Shown here piece after piece: positions 22,910 through 28,807 of a stretch of 34,187 nucleotides of DNA (its first letter is position 1; each line of letters begins with the position of its first letter). Under the pieces are notes generated by a model. The model was not told the DNA's origin, did no database searches, and worked only from the letters and a program-made list of their open reading frames with translations. This stretch comes from Candidatus Saccharimonadota bacterium (GTDB lineage: Bacteria > Patescibacteriota > Saccharimonadia > Saccharimonadales > Saccharimonadaceae), in assembly GCA_016866755.1 (NCBI GenBank), contig VGLK01000007.1:1-34187 (forward strand), written 5' to 3'. Both the position numbers and the translations under genes were made by a program.

Positions 22910-24154
22910 TTAGAGTTGTTCTCGCAACCAGTTATCAATCGAGCCAGCACCCATAAATAAAATAAGTTTTCCGGCGTTACGCTCAACTTGTAGCGTTCGC
23001 CATAGTTCTTCGTCTAGCTCGCTTAAAATAATTGCATCTTTGTTGGTAATGTGTGTAATTAAATCTTGTGGTGGCAAAATAGGCAGCAACGGATCTTCGC
23101 GACTAAGATAGGTTGGTAGCCAGTAAACGGTGTCGGCTAGTTCAAACTGAGTGGTGTAGTCGTTTTTAATTTGATGTTGGCGAATATTCTGATGAGGCTG
23201 ATACACCAGAACGACTTGATCGTTTAGTTCGCGTGCCATTTGTAATGTGGCAGCGATTTCTACGGGGTGATGCCCGTAGTCGGTGTACATGCCGTCTGCT
23301 ACGCGCTCAAAGCGGCGAAACGTTCCCGGAAAACGGTTAAGGGCTTCATAAATTGCATCGTGATCTAGCGCGAATTCTTGGTGGATAAATTCAGCTACTA
23401 GCGCAGCATTTTGGCGGTTATGGGCGCCTGCAAGGGTGAGCGGCGCTTCTTCGTTGACGACAGTAGTATCGGGTGAGCTATTGCAGTCAATCGCTGCGGC
23501 AGCCTTGTGCCATAAAATGGTTCGCTCAGATTGCGTTATAAACTGCCCAAACGCATCTAAGTAACTATCCTCGGTTGGGTAGGTATCGGGGTGATCGTAG
23601 TCGATGGTTGTAATGAGCGAAGTATGTGGTGAAAAGTGAAGAAAGTTTTTGTCAAACTCGTCGCACTCGTAAATAAAGTAGCGGCTGTCATCACTAAACA
23701 GCCCGCTTGGCCCCCAAGAAAGTGTGGTGCCAATTGAGTAGGAAACGGGTATGCCAAGTTGGATCATGGTCCATACCAGCATGCCAGTGGTGGTAGTTTT
23801 GCCGTGTGTGCCGCTTGCCGCTATAAGCTTAAGACCGTTATCTTTTATAATTTTAGCAAGCAGCCAATCGCGCTTAGCTATTTTAATTCCGTGTGCCCGG
23901 GCAAAGGCCAGCTCTGGGTGTTCGAGTGGCAAGGCAGCTGTGTGCACAAACACATCAATTGGCGTGCGCTCATGAAGCTCACTTAAAAAAGTGCCATCTT
24001 GATTGAGTGAGATGGCAATACCACGACGAGCTAACTCTTTAGAGGTTAGACTATCTTTTTGATCGGAACCAGCAACCGAGTGTCCAGCGTCGAAAGCAAT
24101 TTCAGCCAGCGGCCCAATACCAACGCCACCAATGCCAGAAAAGTATATATTCAT
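22910..24154 (-). CDS. murC: UDP-N-acetylmuramate--L-alanine ligase MurC
   Basis: ATP-dependent ligase adding the first peptide residue to UDP-MurNAc in peptidoglycan synthesis, cytosolic. The 414 residues (slightly shorter than the usual about 450-490) begin with the UDP-binding loop YFSGIGGVGIGPLAEIA, then the P-loop AASGTHGKTTTTGML (115-122 core), the Mg/carbamate region YECDEFDKNFLHFSPHTSLI and IDYDHPDTYPT, and the C-terminal LAGAHNRQNAALV and DYGHHPVEIAATL. The DYGHHP block separates MurC/Mpl from MurD-F; Mpl is a weaker alternative because the ADExD region fits MurC. It has a leaderless start after TATACT. Confidence 0.93.
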   Translation of the reverse strand: MNIYFSGIGGVGIGPLAEIAFDAGHSVAGSDQKDSLTSKELARRGIAISLNQDGTFLSELHERTPIDVFVHTAALPLEHPELAFARAHGIKIAKRDWLLAKIIKDNGLKLIAASGTHGKTTTTGMLVWTMIQLGIPVSYSIGTTLSWGPSGLFSDDSRYFIYECDEFDKNFLHFSPHTSLITTIDYDHPDTYPTEDSYLDAFGQFITQSERTILWHKAAAAIDCNSSPDTTVVNEEAPLTLAGAHNRQNAALVAEFIHQEFALDHDAIYEALNRFPGTFRRFERVADGMYTDYGHHPVEIAATLQMARELNDQVVLVYQPHQNIRQHQIKNDYTTQFELADTVYWLPTYLSREDPLLPILPPQDLITHITNKDAIILSELDEELWRTLQVERNAGKLILFMGAGSIDNWLREQL

Positions 24155-24161
24155 ATATGTT

Positions 24162-24167
24162 AGTATA
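24162..24167 (-). promoter_or_regulatory. -10 box of murC
   Basis: TGG-TATACT on the minus strand ends 7 nt before the murC ATG; a leaderless transcript is predicted. Confidence 0.5.
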
Positions 24168-24231
24168 CCACTTGATTCATACGAGCAAGTCGTGTTGTAA
24201 TTAAAATCTAACTACATAAAAACAAACACAC

Positions 24232-25455
24232 ATGATTAGTATATTTCTTCATAAATTATTGCGACGTCGCCACTTTTGGCGTACTGTGAGCTTTTCAGAG
24301 GTAGCAGAGTTATATGCAAGCCGTTTGTTACGTATGCTGGCGCTTCATATGGTGGCATTGTTTATCGCTTTGTATCTGTATAAAAATGGCTATAGCATTA
24401 CGTTTATTGCTTTTTACTATGCGTGTTACTACGTATTTAAGGTGTTATTGTGCTGGCCGTCGGCACTGTTTGCCGCCCAATTCGGACCAAAGCATGGCAT
24501 TTTAATCTCAAACTTTTTATACATTCCGGCATTAGTTGCGTTTACTTTTGTAAGCGAATATGGCTTTACGGCGATTGTGGTGTTTGGCGTATTTCAGGCA
24601 CTATCGGCGACACTATACGAGTTGTGTTATCAGGTAGATTTTTCCAAAGTTAAACACGCTAATCACGCTGGGAAAGAGATTGGCATAATGAGTTTTGTAG
24701 AAAAATTTGCTACTGGCGTAAGTCCGTTAATTGGTGGAGCGGTTGCTACACTATTTGGCGCCGAGGTAACTATTTGGTTGGCGGCAATTTTGTTTGCAAT
24801 TTCGGCCGGTCCGCTTATGAAAACTGCTGAGCCGTTAAAAACCGGACAGTCAATTCGCCTAGGCGGTATTAGCTGGAGAGCGATTGTGCCTTCTATGCGT
24901 TCCGAGGTGGCTCGTGGTTTTGACGTGATAGCGACCGGTATGGTGTGGGTGTTGTTTGTTGCAGTAGTGATTTTTAGCGCCAGTAGCGATGATATCTATG
25001 TGCAGATTGGTGCGCTGTCTTCGGTTGGTTTTCTTATTACTTTTGTTGCGGCGTTTACTTTTGGCAAGCTGATTGATCGCCGCCAAGGTCGTGCATTACT
25101 TTTAAGTGGAGTGGCGATGAAAGCTATTACACACTTGTTTCGTCCGGTAACGGCCACGCCAATTGGTGTTGCGTCGCTTAATTTAGCATCGGAAACTGCG
25201 TCTACGGGGTATTATATGGCTTACTTACGTGGTTTGTTTGATAATGCCGATAGAAGTGAAAACCGCATTGGATACCTACTGGTTATGGAGATGGCAGTTA
25301 ATTTTGGTGCGGCCATTGGCTGTGCCTTGCTGGGACTTTTTGTGTGGAATTTGGGCGACGTAGAGGGCATGAGTGTATTCTTTGTGCTAGCAGCATTCGT
25401 AAGTGTGTTGCTTGGCACGGCTAAGTTTGCGCTCTATCGTAAAACTACTCACTAA
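24232..25455 (+). CDS. Major facilitator superfamily transporter, substrate unknown
   Basis: 407-residue polytopic protein with about 12 hydrophobic helices in two six-helix halves split by a cytosolic loop near residues 195-225 (MKTAEPLKTGQSIRLGGISW). A cytosolic N-terminal stretch LHKLLRRRHFWRTVSFSEVA comes before TM1. A GPKHG turn after TM2 and FGKLIDRRQGRALLLSG after TM8 fit the MFS A-motif positions in degenerate form. Drug or metabolite efflux is typical of such proteins, but nothing fixes the substrate. The ATG at 24232 is divergent from murC by 77 bp; no clear SD is present. Confidence 0.8.
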   Translation: MISIFLHKLLRRRHFWRTVSFSEVAELYASRLLRMLALHMVALFIALYLYKNGYSITFIAFYYACYYVFKVLLCWPSALFAAQFGPKHGILISNFLYIPALVAFTFVSEYGFTAIVVFGVFQALSATLYELCYQVDFSKVKHANHAGKEIGIMSFVEKFATGVSPLIGGAVATLFGAEVTIWLAAILFAISAGPLMKTAEPLKTGQSIRLGGISWRAIVPSMRSEVARGFDVIATGMVWVLFVAVVIFSASSDDIYVQIGALSSVGFLITFVAAFTFGKLIDRRQGRALLLSGVAMKAITHLFRPVTATPIGVASLNLASETASTGYYMAYLRGLFDNADRSENRIGYLLVMEMAVNFGAAIGCALLGLFVWNLGDVEGMSVFFVLAAFVSVLLGTAKFALYRKTTH

Positions 25456-25459
25456 ATGC

Positions 25460-25465
25460 TACAAT
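25460..25465 (+). promoter_or_regulatory. Possible -10 box of the 25498 gene
   Basis: TACAAT about 32 nt before the GTG at 25498 gives a short leader containing GGGTGGAAG, a weak SD. It overlaps the region just after the MFS gene. Confidence 0.3.
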
Positions 25466-25497
25466 AAAGCATAAGTAAGTTAGGGTGGAAGTAATAA

Positions 25498-26148
25498 GTG
25501 TCGCAAAAGCAAACGATCCGGTCGGGAATTCGCCAGATTAAGCGAGTACATACATGGCAACTAGTTGTAGTGCTTATTTTGTGTGGTTTTTTGGCGGCCA
25601 CTTTTTTGCGACTTAATAATATTGGTATGATTGAGCGTCGAGAGGCGGTATTAACTGCCGATGAATCTGGTGACAGCGAACAAATTCGATCTCGCCTCTA
25701 TGATCTCCAGCGCTATGTCTCAAGCCATATGAATACCGATCCAGGGCGCATTGCGCTAACCGGACAGTATGAGCGAGACAGTGAACGCATAAAACAAGTT
25801 GCCGAACAGGCGAACACTTCTAACCCTAACGGTAACGTGTATGCTAGGGCGGCCGAAGTTTGTGATCCAATTGCTCAAGCTAATGGCTGGCGTTGGCCTG
25901 ATACTCGCTACACCCAGTGTATTGATAACGAGCTACAAAAGTTTCCTGAAGCTGCCGAAGTGGCATATAGGGCAGAGTTGCCAGATACGAATATGTATTA
26001 TCACACCTACCAGTCGCCGCGTTGGTCGCCCGATTTTGCTGGTTTTTCTGTGCTCGCTTGCGTAGTAGTAGCCTTGGTGATTGTACTGCGGTTTATATCA
26101 CTGGCAGTCCTTACCTTATTACTTAGAATGCGCTATAAGAGTCTCTAA
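25498..26148 (+). CDS. Two-TM protein with extracytoplasmic domain, unknown
   Basis: 216 residues from a GTG at 25498. A TM helix near residues 22-40 (LVVVLILCGFLAATFLRLNN) is followed by an outside domain of about 130 residues and a second TM pair region near 180-212 ending MRYKSL. The outside part carries two Cys in VCDPIAQANGWRWPDTRYTQ-C, about 20 apart, which could be paired by the DsbA-like protein. The layout (helix, extracytoplasmic loop, helix) suggests a surface assembly or sensor component. No family recognised. Alternative starts within the first residues cannot be excluded. Confidence 0.6.
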   Translation: MSQKQTIRSGIRQIKRVHTWQLVVVLILCGFLAATFLRLNNIGMIERREAVLTADESGDSEQIRSRLYDLQRYVSSHMNTDPGRIALTGQYERDSERIKQVAEQANTSNPNGNVYARAAEVCDPIAQANGWRWPDTRYTQCIDNELQKFPEAAEVAYRAELPDTNMYYHTYQSPRWSPDFAGFSVLACVVVALVIVLRFISLAVLTLLLRMRYKSL

Positions 26149-26152
26149 GGTG

Positions 26153-26207
26153 TTGACAGCGCCTAGCTATAGAGGTAGTCTAATAACCGTAGACTACTTT
26201 AAGGAGG
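26153..26207 (+). promoter_or_regulatory. Promoter with overlapping inverted repeat and strong SD
   Basis: TTGACA at 26153-26158 and a weak -10 TAGTCT 17 bp later lie upstream of the gene at 26221. A perfect inverted repeat GTAGTCTA-7-TAGACTAC (26175-26197) covers the -10 and predicted RNA start, as an operator or RNA hairpin would. AAGGAGG at 26201-26207 is a full SD, though 13 nt from the ATG. Confidence 0.45.
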
Positions 26208-26220
26208 TATAAGACCCATT

Positions 26221-26430
26221 ATGGCTTACAAGCACACAAACTCGAAAGGTATTACATACTATCTTCACAAAACAGAAGTGACTCTTCGCGGCGGCAAGCC
26301 ACAGACAATCTACTTCTTTGCGAAGGTTGAGAAGAATGAAAAGGGTGAACCTACAGATCTTCCAGAAGACCGTGTAGTGAAAGAAAATCCACGCAACGGA
26401 TTTCTTACTATTTCTAAAAAAGAAAAATAA
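26221..26430 (+). CDS. Small conserved basic protein, function unknown
   Basis: 69 residues: a beta-rich HTNSKGITYYLHKTEVTLRG followed by GKPQTIYFFAKVEKNEKGEP and ENPRNGFLTISKKEK. I recall similar short proteins (the TYYLHxxEVxLRGG and QTIYFFAK blocks) across CPR and some other bacteria, but know of no experimentally assigned function, so this rests on memory. Highly charged and soluble, possibly nucleic-acid or ribosome associated. A full AAGGAGG, an own promoter with an operator-like repeat, and a dedicated terminator point to strong, regulated monocistronic expression. Confidence 0.8.
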   Translation: MAYKHTNSKGITYYLHKTEVTLRGGKPQTIYFFAKVEKNEKGEPTDLPEDRVVKENPRNGFLTISKKEK

Positions 26431-26432
26431 TC

Positions 26433-26462
26433 TTGCACCATAAGCACGTTTGATGCTAGTAT
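26433..26462 (+). promoter_or_regulatory. Possible promoter upstream of the structured terminator
   Basis: TTGCAC at 26433-26438, an 18-bp spacer and TAGTAT at 26457-26462 preceded by TGC. If used, it would make an RNA of about 75 nt ending at the terminator at 26545, or read on into the gene at 26596. Confidence 0.35.
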
Positions 26463-26489
26463 AGATCAAACAAACAGGTGCCAAAATTT

Positions 26490-26545
26490 GCCCACAGATC
26501 CCGTATATCATTCGCAGGTGGCATACGGGTATCCGGGCTTTTTTT
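26490..26545 (+). terminator. Complex rho-independent terminator with possible pseudoknot
   Basis: A three-part stem: GCCC (26490) with GGGC (26535), GAT (26497) with ATC (26531), and CCCGTAT (26500) with ATACGGG (26523), then seven T. TGCCA at 26479-26483 can pair with TGGCA at 26519-26523 in the hairpin loop, a pseudoknot-like arrangement. It ends the 26221 transcript and may act as an attenuator for the gene at 26596. Confidence 0.6.
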
Positions 26546-26595
26546 GTGCCTAGATTGTGCTTGTATATTTTTATAAACTATGGTATGGTATTTTT

Positions 26596-27072
26596 ATGAG
26601 TGAATATGCAGGAGCCGGCATAACGCCCGCCGATAAACATAAAAACTGGACAACCTTACCCGATAATGAAAACACACTATTTGCTGACTTAGACGAGCCT
26701 TTGCCCGTGGAGGTCGAGGAGTTAGATCGTTACACCGAACTCGGTCAAGCTATGGCTCATGAAGCGGTTGCACAGGCGGCAAACGAGCAGTTACTTGATA
26801 AGTTACAGTTAGAATCTCGAATTATTGAAATGGCAGGCGAGCTTCGCAGCCGTGGATATCAAGCAGATCGAATAACGTATTTACTTGGCAAGCAGTTTAG
26901 AAAAGAAATTTTACAGGTACGTAAACTGGGCGAGCCGGCTGAACGTTATTTTGCGTTACTATCTTCGCTTGCATATCACCCTTCCATGGGGTTAGCGCAC
27001 GAGTCAACCGATGATGATCCGCGTGATCCGTGGGAACGAGCGGCGGGCGACGATACTAAGGTTAGCGAATAA
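26596..27072 (+). CDS. Soluble acidic protein, unknown
   Basis: 158 residues from the ATG at 26596; a longer frame starting 39 nt earlier adds an aromatic segment unlike the rest and is rejected. The N-terminal third is acidic and probably disordered (LFADLDEPLPVEVEELDRYT). The centre (about 55-125) is helical with LESRIIEMAGELRSRGYQAD and RITYLLGKQFRKEILQVRKL. The C-terminus is Asp/Pro-rich (DDDPRDPWERAAGDDTKVSE). No family recognised; the central part could be a helical interaction module. A TATGGT 6 nt before the ATG hints at a leaderless start, but it is weak. It is followed by a terminator shared with a convergent tRNA. Confidence 0.6.
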   Translation: MSEYAGAGITPADKHKNWTTLPDNENTLFADLDEPLPVEVEELDRYTELGQAMAHEAVAQAANEQLLDKLQLESRIIEMAGELRSRGYQADRITYLLGKQFRKEILQVRKLGEPAERYFALLSSLAYHPSMGLAHESTDDDPRDPWERAAGDDTKVSE

Positions 27073-27076
27073 AATC

Positions 27077-27110
27077 AAAAAAAGCGTAGATAAATTTCTG
27101 CGCTTTTTTT
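27077..27110. terminator. Bidirectional terminator between the 26596 gene and a tRNA
   Basis: AAAAAAAGCG (27077-27086) pairs with CGCTTTTTTT (27101-27110), extended by AGA/TCT in the loop. The outer base is shared with the A of the tRNA's encoded CCA. Confidence 0.8.
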
Positions 27111-27185
27111 GGTGGGGCTGGTTGGAATCGAACCAACTACCAAGTGGTTATGAGCCGCCTGCTCTAACCGATGAGCTACAGCCCC
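27110..27185 (-). tRNA. tRNA with CAU anticodon, probably Ile2 (lysidine type), or elongator Met
   Basis: Cloverleaf on the minus strand: acceptor GGGGCTG/CAGCCCC, D stem GCTC/GAGC, anticodon loop CTCATAA, T arm GTTGG-TTCGATT-CCAAC, and encoded CCA. GAGCAGGCGGCTCATAACCA closely resembles tRNA-Ile2(CAU) of other bacteria, which TilS converts to read AUA; elongator Met is the alternative. The anticodon stem has a C29-A41 mismatch. A perfect TATAAT (minus, 27201 to 27196) lies 10 nt before the 5' end. Confidence 0.88.
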
Positions 27186-27222
27186 AATGAAGGCTATTAT
27201 AGCGTATTTTGCGGCGCTCCGC

Positions 27223-27228
27223 TATAAT
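27223..27228 (+). promoter_or_regulatory. -10 box of the ftsB-like gene
   Basis: A perfect TATAAT about 35 nt before the ATG at 27264 gives a leader of about 28 nt. A TAAGGG about 12 nt before the ATG could serve as a weak SD. Confidence 0.45.
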
Positions 27229-27263
27229 AATGCTAAGACCTTATGCTTTAAGGGCATGTAATA

Positions 27264-27731
27264 ATGAAACAGTTAACCTCTAAAAGTTTGCGACAGATGT
27301 ACTACCACCTTTCAAGGCGGTATTTAACGTTAAATACTGTGGTAATTGCAGTGGCGGTAATTATTGCATTATCGTGGGTATGGGGTTCAATTCAAGTAAT
27401 GCAGAGTAACTATCTACTACAGCAGCGAGTCGAGTCGCGTCAGCAGCAGGTGCGGCTTGCGGAGCTAGAGACGCAGCTACTTGAGTTCGAGTCTAACTAT
27501 TATCGCAGTGATGAGTATCAGGAGCTGGCGGTTCGCGAACGGCTTGGCTACGGCAATCCAGGTGAGAAAGTGTTAGTATTACCCGATGCCACACAGCAAG
27601 CGCTTGAGAGAGATCGAGCGCTACTTAACCAAACTGTGGAATTAAGTAACGGGGGTGAGCCAACTAACCTGCAACAGTGGACAACATTCCTTTTTGGTAC
27701 AAATTATCAATCCTTGCAAGATAACAATTAA
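27264..27731 (+). CDS. FtsB/DivIC-like septum formation protein
   Basis: Bitopic divisome protein of 155 residues. A short cytosolic N-terminus precedes a TM helix (about 25-45: VVIAVAVIIALSWVWGSIQV), a coiled coil (about 48-80: LLQQRVESRQQQVRLAELET), and the FtsB/DivIC motif with YYRSDEYQELAVRERLGYGN, then PGEKVLVLPD. The tail beyond residue about 115 is variable. It should link FtsL and FtsQ-type partners at the septum. It lies between two tRNA genes, with the initiator tRNA promoter starting 6 bp after its stop. Confidence 0.88.
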   Translation: MKQLTSKSLRQMYYHLSRRYLTLNTVVIAVAVIIALSWVWGSIQVMQSNYLLQQRVESRQQQVRLAELETQLLEFESNYYRSDEYQELAVRERLGYGNPGEKVLVLPDATQQALERDRALLNQTVELSNGGEPTNLQQWTTFLFGTNYQSLQDNN

Positions 27732-27736
27732 ATTGC

Positions 27737-27742
27737 TATAAT
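27737..27742 (+). promoter_or_regulatory. Extended -10 of the initiator tRNA
   Basis: TGC-TATAAT ends 10 nt before the first base of the tRNA, so the primary transcript has only a 3-4 nt 5' leader for RNase P to remove. Confidence 0.55.
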
Positions 27743-27752
27743 AAATATGTAT

Positions 27753-27830
27753 CGCGGGGTGGAGCAGCCCGGTTAGCTCGTGTGGCTCATAACCACAAGG
27801 TCGTAGGTTCAAATCCTACCCCCGCAACCA
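27753..27830 (+). tRNA. Initiator tRNA-fMet (CAU)
   Basis: Starts CGCGGGG and ends CCCCGCA-A-CCA, so it has the unpaired C1-A72 that marks formyl-methionine initiators, plus the A11-U24 pair in the D stem (GAGC/GCTC). The anticodon loop is CTCATAA, the T arm is GTAGG-TTCAAAT-CCTAC, and CCA is encoded. The anticodon stem is TGTGG/CCACA, so the classical three G-C pairs (29-31) are reduced to two. Confidence 0.95.
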
Positions 27831-27831
27831 A

Positions 27832-27870
27832 GAAAAAACGATTACCATTAACGGTAGTCGTTTTTTCTTT
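27832..27870 (+). terminator. Terminator of the initiator tRNA
   Basis: GAAAAAACGA (27832-27841) pairs with TCGTTTTTTC (27858-27867), continuing into TACC/GGTA, followed by TTT. Confidence 0.85.
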
Positions 27871-27943
27871 TTGACATAAAATACAATATTTGTAAAAATC
27901 TTCACAACTATTTCAGCTAGAGTTCAGGTAAAGTTATGAGTAA

Positions 27944-27986
27944 GAAAGCATTGCTTTCGATTAAACTATAATCCACCCGTAAGGAG
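27944..27986 (+). promoter_or_regulatory. Palindrome, -10 and strong SD of the TM-helix channel gene
   Basis: GAAAGCA-T-TGCTTTC (27944-27958) is a perfect palindrome at the place where a -35 would be. TATAAT follows at 27967-27972, and AAGGAGG lies about 6 nt before the ATG at 27992. The palindrome is a candidate activator or repressor site. A TTGACA at 27871 lacks a good partner -10. Confidence 0.45.
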
Positions 27987-27991
27987 GATGT

Positions 27992-28729
27992 ATGAACAAT
28001 AACGATATAACCAATTGGTTCGAAAACCTGATTCGAAGCTTTTTAGAGGCATTGCCGGAAATTCTTGGCGCACTGTTGTTGGTTGTAGTTGGTTACTTAG
28101 TTGCCCTACTTATCAAATCAGTAATTGCAAAGTTGCTCCGACAAGTTCGCTTTGACCGCGCTCTACACAGTTCGCCAGCAGGTAACTCAATTGCTCGCCT
28201 AGTTGACAGTCCGTCACGTTTTGTGGGTAAAATTGCTTTTTGGCTTGTATTTCTTGGCTTTGTGTCTATGGCGGTTGCCGTGCTTGATGTACCGGCTCTT
28301 AATAACTTTATGGCGGCAATCTATGGTTACCTGCCACATGTAATAGCGGCAATCATCATCTTTTTGGTAGCTAGTGCGCTATCGGTTGGTGCAGTGGCAT
28401 TTGTCCGCCGCGTTATGGGGCGTACAACGTTAGCTAAAATTGTATCATCGGTTGTACCGTCGCTTGTTATGAGCATTGCGGTATTTATGATTCTTGACGA
28501 GCTAATGATTGCTGAAAACATTGTTACCATTACCTATACCGCCCTCATTGGTGCTGTAGCTCTTGGTTTGGCGCTAGCCTTTGGACTTGGCGGCCGTGAT
28601 GTAGCAGCACGTCTACTTGAACAGGCTTACGAAGCTGGTGCTCAAAATGCAGAAGGTGCTAAGCAAGAGGCAAAGCGTGCGAGTCGCAACGCAAAGCGCG
28701 AAGCGCAGTCTATACAAAACAATCAGTAA
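27992..28729 (+). CDS. Membrane protein with conserved TM-helix repeats, mechanosensitive-channel-like
   Basis: 245 residues of the TM_helix/CmpX type related to the membrane part of MscS channels. About five TM segments are seen: near 22-45 (LGALLLVVVGYLVALLIKSV), 77-98, 108-132 (PHVIAAIIIFLVASALSVGA), 148-168 and 178-205 (ending ALGLALAFGLGGRDVAARLL). The last one carries the Gly-rich FGLGGRDVA turn typical of the family. No MscS beta domain follows; instead a charged helical tail of about 35 residues (EGAKQEAKRASRNAKREAQS) ends the protein. It could be a channel or a scaffold for one. A strong SD sets the start. Confidence 0.82.
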   Translation: MNNNDITNWFENLIRSFLEALPEILGALLLVVVGYLVALLIKSVIAKLLRQVRFDRALHSSPAGNSIARLVDSPSRFVGKIAFWLVFLGFVSMAVAVLDVPALNNFMAAIYGYLPHVIAAIIIFLVASALSVGAVAFVRRVMGRTTLAKIVSSVVPSLVMSIAVFMILDELMIAENIVTITYTALIGAVALGLALAFGLGGRDVAARLLEQAYEAGAQNAEGAKQEAKRASRNAKREAQSIQNNQ

Positions 28730-28746
28730 AAGTCCATTACTACACC

Positions 28747-28778
28747 AAAATCACCCGCTTAAATAGGCGGGTGATTTT
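28747..28778. terminator. Bidirectional terminator between convergent genes
   Basis: AAAATCACCCGC (28747-28758) pairs with GCGGGTGATTTT (28767-28778), with an 8-nt loop and A/T tracts on both sides. Confidence 0.85.
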
Positions 28779-28807
28779 TACTGTACGCAATTTTGTAGGT
28801 ATATTTG

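Noticed and set aside
26433-26545. Known riboswitch class (fluoride, preQ1, mini-ykkC)
   Set aside because: The conserved core nucleotides of these classes are not present; only the stem and possible pseudoknot are supported.
27936-27971. 11-codon ORF upstream of the TM-helix channel gene as a leader peptide
   Set aside because: It spans the palindrome and -10 box that appear to be the promoter, so it would not be on the main transcript.
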